Source: Planctomycetia bacterium
GTDB taxonomy: Bacteria > Planctomycetota > Phycisphaerae > Phycisphaerales > UBA1924
Length of the DNA: 6,287 nt
Direction: 5' to 3'
Assembly (NCBI GenBank): GCA_005776545.1
Contig: SXOY01000298.1
Coordinates: 1-6,287 of the forward strand
Part shown: positions 1-5,527 of the stretch, piece after piece
Numbering within the stretch: position 1 is the stretch's first letter
Layout: every line of letters starts with the position of its first letter
Notes under the pieces: model-generated
Seen by the model: the letters and a program-made list of their open reading frames with translations, nothing else
The model's database searches: none
What the model was told of the DNA's origin: nothing
Program-made: the position numbers and the translations under genes

Positions 1-1
1 A

Positions 2-262
2 CTAGTCGCACCGGTTCAGGAATCCACCACCCAACCAGTTGCAGAGTTCGCGGCAAGCCCCGAAGAAGTTGCCGACACGCTCGAATCAGCGGTTGGCGAA
101 ATGATGGCAGATGCCAACGCTGCTTTGGCCGCCGCCGAAAACGAGCCAGTTGCCGCGACACCTGAACCAGCTCCACCTGTGTCAGCCCCGAACGTACCTG
201 CCAGCAAACCGGAACCAGTCGAGCCAGTTGCTCAGGCGCCGCGCACAGATTCACCTGTATAA
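2..262 (+). CDS. Ala/Pro/Glu-rich protein, N-terminal part of an interrupted frame (5' end outside window)
   Basis: The frame is open from the left edge to a TAA at 260-262, 86 codons, and its start lies outside the window. The product is low complexity. A short helix-prone stretch (about residues 22-48, around DTLESAVGEMM) is followed by a Pro/Ala/Val-rich linker in which the unit (E/Q)PVA recurs. An 11-bp direct repeat, GAGCCAGTTGC at 143-153 and 221-231, encodes two of these units, and a related CCAGTTGC is at 35-42. After the TAA the same frame stays open to 949 with the same composition and codon style, so this is most likely the front of the protein annotated at 302-949. A single C-to-T change (CAA to TAA) would explain the split. 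A separate gene that truly ends here is possible but less likely. No function can be assigned. Confidence 0.55.
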   Translation, partial: LVAPVQESTTQPVAEFAASPEEVADTLESAVGEMMADANAALAAAENEPVAATPEPAPPVSAPNVPASKPEPVEPVAQAPRTDSPV

Positions 263-301
263 GCGGCATCCGTCGAAGATCTGGATTCTCAGCTTGCATC
301 G

Positions 302-949
302 TTGACCGAGCAACTTCTGAGCGAACCGACTCCCAGTGTCGGAACGGTCGCGGCAGTGGCTGCAACTCCAGCACCGGCTCCATCGCGACCTGCGACTGCC
401 GCAGTCTCACCCACTCGCACGGCCACACCAACCGCTGCTCCCACATCGAAGGAATCAACCGCTGCCTCAAAGAGTGCGCCCGCAGCAGTGACGAGCAAGA
501 TGGCGACTGCGACAGCGCTTGTGAAATCGGCGCCAACGCAGCTTGTTTCGCTTTCACCACTGTTGTTGAAAGTTCTCAGCCCGCTTTCGGCCCCATTGAA
601 TAAGTACCCGAAGGTCGTACGCGATACGCTCGGCTGGGTTTCGCTGATTACGCTTTTCTGGGCAGGGACCATCTGGGCATACTTGCTTTTCTTCCATAAA
701 CCGGTCGAGGCAGATATTCCTCATTCAGCGCCGCATATCGCAGGCGACACAGCCAAATCTGAACATGGCGGCAGCGATCATGGCAAGAGCGGTCATGAGG
801 CCAAGGGCGAGACCTCTGGCAAACATGATTCGAACGCCGCAGGACACGGCGAACCAGCGAAAAAGGCTCACGCGGCGGCGGATGAGCACGCCGAAGCAAC
901 GCACCCGGAAGAACCGCACAAAGCCCCCGATGAGCATGGCGGCCACTGA
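302..949 (+). CDS. Single-pass membrane protein with His-rich C-terminal tail; probably the rear part of an interrupted gene
   Basis: Numbering is from the TTG at 302. The order is: an amphipathic start, a long Ala/Pro/Thr/Ser-rich linker (about 10-80), a Leu-rich patch (81-100), a basic stretch with KYPKVVRD (101-108), one transmembrane helix (about 109-131), then an 84-residue hydrophilic tail (132-215) with 14 His plus many Glu, Asp, Lys and Gly. The basic residues before the helix suggest a cytoplasmic N-terminus and an exported tail, by the positive-inside rule. The tail could bind metal ions, but that is inferred from composition only. The TTG has no Shine-Dalgarno before it, and the helix-like sequence around DLDSQLASL reads through it from upstream codons. 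The listed start is therefore doubtful, and the true gene probably runs from outside the window across the TAA at 260-262. It ends 49 nt before sucC on the same strand. I do not recognise the family. Confidence 0.6.
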   Translation: MTEQLLSEPTPSVGTVAAVAATPAPAPSRPATAAVSPTRTATPTAAPTSKESTAASKSAPAAVTSKMATATALVKSAPTQLVSLSPLLLKVLSPLSAPLNKYPKVVRDTLGWVSLITLFWAGTIWAYLLFFHKPVEADIPHSAPHIAGDTAKSEHGGSDHGKSGHEAKGETSGKHDSNAAGHGEPAKKAHAAADEHAEATHPEEPHKAPDEHGGH

Positions 950-998
950 TTCGCTGCTGGCGTGTTCCTACCATCGCCCGACTTAATCTGGAGCAGCT

Positions 999-2243
999 AT
1001 GAAGATCCACGAATATCAGGGACGCGAACTACTTTCCACCTACGGCATTTCCGTGCCTCAGGGCAAAATGATCACCGCCGCGGCAGATGCCGCAAGCGCC
1101 TATCGAGAGGCCAGTGGCGGAATTGCTGGCGGGCTGGTGGTAGTCAAGGCACAGGTTCATGCAGGCGGTCGCGGCAAGGCTGGATTTGTGAAACTCGTGC
1201 GGAGCGCCGAAGAAGCGACCGCCGCGGCAACATTCATGCTCAGCAATCGCATGAAGAGTCCGCAGACACCAGCAGAAGGGCTGCAAGTCACACGACTGCT
1301 CATCGCAAATGGTGTTGATATCGCCGATCGCGCCGGCGGCGGCAAGGAAGAGTTCTACCTGGCAATCACACTCGATCGCGCTACACGGCGCAATGTGCTT
1401 ATCGCATCGCGCGAAGGTGGTGTGGAGATTGAACAAATTGCACACGATCGCCCCGAAGCAATCGTCAAAGAGCGATTGCATCCAACTGCGGGGCTTTTCC
1501 CCAGTGCCGCCCGAAAAGTGGCATTCAATCTTGGTTTCAAAGGAAAACAGATTGGCCAAGCCGCGGACATCATGATGAAACTCGCGAAGCTGTACGTTGA
1601 GAAAGACTGTTCACTTGCCGAAATTAACCCTCTGGTCATCACACCAAAGAGCGAGAAGTTTCCTGATGGCCAGGTGATTGCGATCGACGCGAAGTTCAAT
1701 TTTGATGACAATGGCCTGTTCCGTCACCCGGAATTGACCAGCATGGCAGACAATACCGAGGAAAACCCCGCAGAATTGCGAGCACAACAGTTCGGACTTT
1801 CATATGTCGCGCTCGACGGCAACATCGGTTGCCTGGTCAATGGTGTGGGCCTGGCGATGGCGACCATGGACATCATTAAATTGCATGGCGGAGAACCCGC
1901 GAATTTTCTTGATGTTGGCGGCTCGGCCACCGAAGAGGCCGTCACTGAGGCCTTTGGAATTATTCTCTCGGATCCCAAATGCAAAGGGGTCATGGTCAAT
2001 ATCTTCGGCGGCATCATGCGGTGCGATGTGATTGCACAGGGAATTGTCAACGCCGCAAGCAAGTTCAAGAACTCAGACAACTCGATTGGTTTCAAAGTGC
2101 CACTGGTTGTCAGACTCGAGGGGACCAACGTTCAGGCAGGTCGCAAGTTGCTGGAAGAGGCTAAGAGCAAGATTCCAACCATGCAGGCCGCGACAGATCT
2201 GTCAGATGCCGCCAAGAAAGTATGTTCAGCGGTCGGAGTGTGA
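999..2243 (+). CDS. sucC: Succinyl-CoA synthetase (ADP-forming) beta subunit
   Basis: The product is the beta subunit of succinate-CoA ligase, a cytoplasmic TCA-cycle enzyme that couples succinyl-CoA cleavage to ATP (or GTP) formation with the alpha subunit SucD. It has 414 residues, somewhat longer than the E. coli protein (388). The opening [12 protein letters not shown] is typical. The ATP-grasp region shows [13 protein letters not shown] (50-62), EINPL (208-212) and an acidic metal-site segment DAK (230-232). The C-terminal CoA-ligase region shows GNIGCLVNG (274-282), [12 protein letters not shown] (297-308), [11 protein letters not shown] (333-343) and a VRLEGTN motif near residue 370. 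The extra length comes from small insertions, for example near residues 112-115 and 216-226. The ATG has GGAG at 990-993, five bases upstream. No key motif is missing. sucD does not follow, because a terminator and an opposite-strand gene come next. Confidence 0.97.
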   Translation: MKIHEYQGRELLSTYGISVPQGKMITAAADAASAYREASGGIAGGLVVVKAQVHAGGRGKAGFVKLVRSAEEATAAATFMLSNRMKSPQTPAEGLQVTRLLIANGVDIADRAGGGKEEFYLAITLDRATRRNVLIASREGGVEIEQIAHDRPEAIVKERLHPTAGLFPSAARKVAFNLGFKGKQIGQAADIMMKLAKLYVEKDCSLAEINPLVITPKSEKFPDGQVIAIDAKFNFDDNGLFRHPELTSMADNTEENPAELRAQQFGLSYVALDGNIGCLVNGVGLAMATMDIIKLHGGEPANFLDVGGSATEEAVTEAFGIILSDPKCKGVMVNIFGGIMRCDVIAQGIVNAASKFKNSDNSIGFKVPLVVRLEGTNVQAGRKLLEEAKSKIPTMQAATDLSDAAKKVCSAVGV

Positions 2244-2264
2244 GATCACACAATCGAAATGCAA

Positions 2265-2304
2265 AAGGCCGCAGCACATAGGTACTGCGACCTTCGTTGT
2301 TTTT
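2265..2304 (+). terminator. Rho-independent terminator after sucC, probably bidirectional
   Basis: The arms AAGGCCGCAG (2265-2274) and CTGCGACCTT (2285-2294) pair at 9 of 10 positions, with one C/A mismatch, around a 10-nt loop. A T-rich stretch with five consecutive T at 2300-2304 follows. It begins 21 nt after the sucC stop. Read on the minus strand, the same stem is followed by TTTT (2266-2263 plus the stem end). It can therefore also serve the convergent small gene, whose stop is about 31 nt away. I inspected the fold by eye and calculated no energy. Confidence 0.75.
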
Positions 2305-2325
2305 GGTTGCAATCCTGGTTGCGAA

Positions 2326-2580
2326 TCAGGCGGCCTTAGGGCCATCGCTGCCGCGCGATATAAACGGGCTGAAAAGCTCATCATTCTGACGTGAAGCCTC
2401 TGCCATCAATTCGTCCACGCGGGCAAATGCTCGCTCAACGTTTTCAACAGAATCAACTTCATCCTCCTCGCGAGCGCGAGTAGCGCGGTTGTTCATCAAT
2501 TGACGAACCGCATTGACGGGAAAGGGGAGCGGATCCAGCTCCTCCCGCATGTCCGCCGGGTGTAATCTCACAAGTCGCAT
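2326..2580 (-). CDS. Small charged protein of unknown function (84 aa)
   Basis: The product is a hydrophilic 84-residue protein rich in Arg, Glu and Asp. It has no membrane segment, signal peptide or Cys. The N-terminal third contains Pro/Leu (DPLPFPVNAV). The middle (about 30-66) is highly charged and likely a helix (REEDEVDSVENVERAFARV, DELMAEASRQ). The tail is Gly/Ser/Pro-like and probably disordered. Support for a real gene is the near-consensus Shine-Dalgarno AAGGAAGGA at 2587-2595, exactly six bases before the ATG, and a shared terminator downstream. It converges with sucC and follows plsY on the same strand after a 323-nt gap, so it probably has its own promoter. I do not recognise the family. 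The composition would suit a small soluble protein-binding factor, but that is speculation. Confidence 0.7.
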   Translation of the reverse strand: MRLVRLHPADMREELDPLPFPVNAVRQLMNNRATRAREEDEVDSVENVERAFARVDELMAEASRQNDELFSPFISRGSDGPKAA

Positions 2581-2586
2581 AACGTG

Positions 2587-2595
2587 TCCTTCCTT
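2587..2595 (-). promoter_or_regulatory. Strong Shine-Dalgarno of the 84-aa gene
   Basis: On the minus strand this reads AAGGAAGGA, six bases before the ATG at 2580-2578. It is the best ribosome site in the window and fixes the start of an otherwise unrecognised small gene. The larger neighbours plsY and the phosphatase lack such a site. Confidence 0.75.
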
Positions 2596-2605
2596 AGACT
2601 CGCCG

Positions 2606-2615
2606 CCTGATCAGG
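2606..2615. promoter_or_regulatory. Perfect 10-bp palindrome upstream of the small gene (possible operator)
   Basis: CCTGATCAGG is its own reverse complement and lies about 11 bp before the Shine-Dalgarno of the 84-aa gene. The position would suit an operator or a short hairpin in the leader. One 10-bp palindrome can arise by chance, and no second copy was seen in the window. Function is inferred from position alone. Confidence 0.25.
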
Positions 2616-2903
2616 TCCCAAAGGCTCCGACCGGCGAAAGACTATCAATAAGTCCTATCGACGAGCGATCGAAGCGGCTTGGGCCAACCTCCAACTTCAC
2701 TGCACTTTGGCCGCCGAACCATTGACAGGACCGGCAGAACAGGCACAGTTTCTCGAAAATGGCAACTCCACCGATTTCCGAGAACCAAATCGAGCCGTAC
2801 AAAGACCCGTTGATAGCTTCCATATCGGCGGGTCTGGTCCGAACTTCAATTTTTGTAGGGGGGTCAAATAACTTAGTTTCTGGTCCGATAAATAAATGCG
2901 CAC

Positions 2904-3584
2904 TTACGACGTGGATTTCGCCGTCGATCCAACTTTGATCTCGGTTCCAGTTCGCAAACGGGCAATGTTTGCGCGATGTGCCGCAATGACAACCAGTGCA
3001 AGCAACAACGCAATCAGGATGAACGGCCAGCCAATCAATATGGCCCGAATCGGGTCATGGTTTGGCTCCCACACAACATACCCGATCACAGCGTAAATCG
3101 GGAGCATGGCGGCACCGATGATCGAGCCCATACTGACATAGCGGGTCTGCCATACCACAAAGAGCCAGGTAAAAAACACGGTTGCCATCGGAAGTGTCAG
3201 CGCGGGCCAGAAACCCAGGCACACCCCAAGCGATGTCGCGACGCCTTTGCCGCCTTTGAAACGAAGCCAGGGGCAAAAAATGTGTCCAAGCACCGCGGCA
3301 ATACCCACACCCAGCCAACTCAATGAGACCGCGACAGGCAACTCGCGCGTTCCAATTGCGTGGACCAACGACCCAGAAACAACAACCGGAACAAACCCTT
3401 TGAGTGCATCAAAGACCATGCACCCGATTCCCCACGTTCGGCCCAAAACACGCCCGACATTGGTTGCCCCAATGTTGCCGGAACCCTGGGAACGGATATC
3501 AACGCCGCGAAATCTGGCGACGATGAGTCCGGTCGGGATCGATCCGGCGAAGAAGGCGAGGATGTACATCCACCAGGGAACCAT
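2904..3584 (-). CDS. plsY: Acyl-phosphate glycerol-3-phosphate acyltransferase PlsY
   Basis: PlsY is an integral membrane enzyme that moves an acyl group from acyl-phosphate (made by PlsX) to glycerol-3-phosphate, giving lysophosphatidic acid, the first step of phospholipid synthesis. The 226-residue product is slightly longer than many relatives (about 190-215). All three family motifs are visible: GSGNIGATNVGR (34-45), LGHIFCPWLRFKGGKGVAT (99-117) and a C-terminal HRANIARLRTGTE (203-215). Several hydrophobic helices are present, for example about 5-24, 52-72, 84-105, 120-145, 150-172 and 183-202, as expected for the family. The first is followed by the usual GSIPTG turn. A short polar tail follows the last motif. 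The ATG at 3584 lacks a Shine-Dalgarno. A second ATG at residue 6 is a weaker alternative. It begins 45 nt after the phosphatase stop, so an operon is possible. Confidence 0.96.
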   Translation of the reverse strand: MVPWWMYILAFFAGSIPTGLIVARFRGVDIRSQGSGNIGATNVGRVLGRTWGIGCMVFDALKGFVPVVVSGSLVHAIGTRELPVAVSLSWLGVGIAAVLGHIFCPWLRFKGGKGVATSLGVCLGFWPALTLPMATVFFTWLFVVWQTRYVSMGSIIGAAMLPIYAVIGYVVWEPNHDPIRAILIGWPFILIALLLALVVIAAHRANIARLRTGTEIKVGSTAKSTS

Positions 3585-3592
3585 GTGGAGAG

Positions 3593-3598
3593 ATAATA
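3593..3598 (-). promoter_or_regulatory. Possible -10 element immediately before plsY
   Basis: On the minus strand TATTAT lies eight bases before the plsY ATG. Transcription starting about seven bases after it would give an almost leaderless message, which would agree with the lack of a Shine-Dalgarno. No good -35 hexamer is seen 17 bp upstream, where GTGCAG occurs. Co-transcription with the phosphatase is an equally good explanation. Confidence 0.2.
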
Positions 3599-3629
3599 CA
3601 AAGTATCGGAAGGGCCTGCACGCGAAATA

Positions 3630-5393
3630 TCAGGCTTTGACCTTGAGAACCACCATAGTCTCGTCATCGGCCCGAGTGGTAAGGCCGGTGAAGCGGCGAA
3701 GTTCCCATTGAATGAGGTCAACCAGGCGCTGAGCACCGGCATCAGGCTCAGTATTCAGAATTCGAAGTACCGAAGTACGAAGTCGAGCGCGGCCGAATCG
3801 GTCACCTGTGAAATTGCGAGCATCGGTGATGCCGTCGGTGTAGTTCACCAGAACATCGCCGGGGTGCAGGTCATAAATGCCGCGTTGATAGCGCTGATGA
3901 GAATCAACTCCGACAGCCATCCCCCCCACGCCAAGCTCATCGACATCCGAATCAACAATCTGCCGGCGGGTTCCATCGGGCTGAGGAGGGCGAACCCGGA
4001 TGATCAGCGGAGGCTCGTGACCAGCCGAGCAATAGGTGAGCCGCAGTTTGAGCGGATCTATGACACCATACCACACGGTCGCAAATTCGCTGGCGTGCGT
4101 GTCGCGGCACATGGCGGTATTAACACGGGCCATGACTTCATCAATGTCGTAAAGGTCTTGGACAAATGCGCGAAGTGATGCACGCACGCCGGACATGAGC
4201 AATGCCGCGGCAACGCCCTTTCCTGAGACATCGCCGATCGCGATTCCCAAGTGACCGTTGATCTCAAACGTATCGTAGAAATCGCCGCCAAGTTCGAGCG
4301 AGGGCGTGTATTTGGCCGCGACATCAAGCCGCGGCAGCGTTGGAGCAACACGCGGCAACATGCGACGCTGCACATCGGCGGCGAGGGCAAGCTGTCGTTG
4401 TGCTCGGCGTTCTTCCTCTTGAAAACGCATGAGGCGAGATTGCTCGATCGCAACCGCCGCTTGCTCGGCGATTGATTTGAGAAGACGTTTCTCCTGCTCG
4501 GTAAATGAACGCTGCACCTTTGAGTAGAGACGAATGACACCAATGGGATGATTCTGAAAGATCAATCCCGCATTGATGGCGGCGGCAAGTCCCTCGGATC
4601 GTGCACGATCGACGATGAGCACACGCGCATCATTGAGAAGATCGCTCGATGTGACGATTTCGCCTTTGAGCGCGAGAGAATCAAATATCCGGTCTTTGCT
4701 GACTGGTAGCGTGCAACGAAGCCATTCACTGGAAAGTCCGCGCCAGGCAATGTGCTTGAGATCAGCCTCATCGGTAGAGAGGATTCCATCTGCATCTTCT
4801 TTGAGCAGAACGATGTTGCCAGCATCCAGCCCAAGAACATCGAGTGCCGAGTCGAGCGCCATCGACATGATTCGATCGACGCTGTCCGCGCGAGAGAGCA
4901 TGGCGTTGAGTTTGTGCAGTGCCGACAACTCGCGAACGCGGTCCTTCAGTTCGCTCTCAAACCCAATCAGTTCTGCTGAAGCGCGACTCAGAAGTTCGAC
5001 CACTCGATGAAGTCCCGCTCGCGCATCGGTGGTCAAGAGCGGCTCGCCAGAACGAATAACCAGTGATCCGATCTGGTTTGCACCCAGCACCAGCGGGAAG
5101 TAACTCGCGTTGGGATCGCTTCCCTGTCCATCTTCAAATGCCTGCCAACACGTGCCGCCACCATGTGCGGGCTTAATCAGCCGACCCTTGGAATCGCGCA
5201 GTTCGACCGGAACGCCAGTGAGCCGAGTGAGTTCACTGACAAGAGATGCAAGCGAACCATCGGTCATGAAGTCGGTGACGCAAGGCTCAGACTCAGTTTT
5301 TCCAACGATCAGTTCGGGCGTATTACTGCCCGATGCAATGACCTGTACAGGCTGCATTGGTGCGATTGGCGTGTTGATTGGGTTTATTGACAT
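3630..5393 (-). CDS. SpoIIE/RsbU-type PP2C serine phosphatase with two N-terminal sensory regions
   Basis: This is a cytoplasmic Mn/Mg-dependent phosphoserine phosphatase of the RsbU/SpoIIE class. Such enzymes usually dephosphorylate an anti-sigma antagonist in partner-switching pathways. With the ATG at 5393 it has 587 residues. The order is: a disordered start (1-40), a small sensory-like region (about 46-120; LTGVPVELRDSKGR, then a lone Cys in GGGTCWQAF) resembling PocR or divergent GAF folds, helices (125-165), a GAF-like domain (about 170-320, ending SIAEQAAVAIEQSRL), a charged coiled linker (321-345), then PP2C (about 355-587). The metal-site motifs are intact: GGDFYD (369-374), GDVSGKG (387-393), YTDG (518-521) and DDET (576-579). 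No membrane helix is seen. An in-frame TTG at 5420 would add nine residues. Neither start has a good Shine-Dalgarno, and ATG is preferred. No anti-sigma or antagonist gene is adjacent, so the target is unknown. Confidence 0.92.
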   Translation of the reverse strand: MSINPINTPIAPMQPVQVIASGSNTPELIVGKTESEPCVTDFMTDGSLASLVSELTRLTGVPVELRDSKGRLIKPAHGGGTCWQAFEDGQGSDPNASYFPLVLGANQIGSLVIRSGEPLLTTDARAGLHRVVELLSRASAELIGFESELKDRVRELSALHKLNAMLSRADSVDRIMSMALDSALDVLGLDAGNIVLLKEDADGILSTDEADLKHIAWRGLSSEWLRCTLPVSKDRIFDSLALKGEIVTSSDLLNDARVLIVDRARSEGLAAAINAGLIFQNHPIGVIRLYSKVQRSFTEQEKRLLKSIAEQAAVAIEQSRLMRFQEEERRAQRQLALAADVQRRMLPRVAPTLPRLDVAAKYTPSLELGGDFYDTFEINGHLGIAIGDVSGKGVAAALLMSGVRASLRAFVQDLYDIDEVMARVNTAMCRDTHASEFATVWYGVIDPLKLRLTYCSAGHEPPLIIRVRPPQPDGTRRQIVDSDVDELGVGGMAVGVDSHQRYQRGIYDLHPGDVLVNYTDGITDARNFTGDRFGRARLRTSVLRILNTEPDAGAQRLVDLIQWELRRFTGLTTRADDETMVVLKVKA

Positions 5394-5527
5394 TGGCTGG
5401 TTAGATCGTTGACCTGGCAAGTGCGGAAGTCGCCTTTGGGCACAAAAGAAACGAACAAATTACTATCAACTTAAAGTGTTTTATAGAACAAACATGCGAT
5501 TTCTATCTGTGTCACCTCGACTATTTG
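5394..5527 (-). promoter_or_regulatory. AT-rich spacer upstream of the phosphatase, likely promoter region
   Basis: This 134-nt gap lies between the TPR-like gene and the phosphatase, both on the minus strand. Its middle (about 5455-5510) is clearly more AT-rich than the flanks. It contains a -10-like TATAAA within an imperfect dyad GTTTTATAGAAC (plus strand, about 5479-5490). I could not pair it with a convincing -35 box at 16-18 bp. No hairpin with a T-run ends the TPR-like gene. The gap suggests that the phosphatase has its own promoter. The exact boxes are not resolved. Confidence 0.35.

Larger units (their letters stand above)
2581..2903. other. 323-nt intergenic stretch between plsY and the small gene
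   Basis: No recognisable gene was found here. It holds the Shine-Dalgarno and palindrome listed separately, a CGATCG at 2666-2671, a weak stem (CGATTT 2772-2777 with AAATCG 2787-2792), a six-G run at 2858-2863, and a 10-bp direct repeat TCTGGTCCGA at 2833-2842 and 2879-2888. A 70-codon minus-strand frame (2611-2823) ends 30 nt before the small gene and would encode a CLFCRSC motif (CxxCxxC). It has no Shine-Dalgarno and is not otherwise supported. No tRNA fold or clear terminator for plsY was seen. The region presumably carries the promoter of the small gene, but I cannot place convincing -35 and -10 boxes. Confidence 0.5.

Noticed and set aside
260..262. TAA read as a sense codon (altered genetic code)
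   Set aside because: TAA is the natural stop of plsY (at 2906-2904) and of the TPR-like gene (at 5530-5528), so reassignment is very unlikely.
648..1559. Long minus-strand frames opposite the His-tail protein and sucC (for example 648-1010 and 1029-1559)
   Set aside because: They mirror well-supported plus-strand genes, show no domain and have no ribosome site.
2611..2823. 70-codon minus-strand frame with CxxCxxC
   Set aside because: It has no Shine-Dalgarno and no recognisable family, and such a frame is expected by chance. It is kept only as a note in the intergenic entry.
3763..3778. Tandem 8-bp repeat CGAAGTAC inside the phosphatase gene
   Set aside because: There are only two copies, it is fully inside coding sequence, and the frame is kept. 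Chance or local duplication explains it.
4058..5010. Frames of about 145-160 codons on both strands inside the phosphatase gene
   Set aside because: The phosphatase reading is secured by intact PP2C motifs. The others are Arg/Ser-rich shadows.
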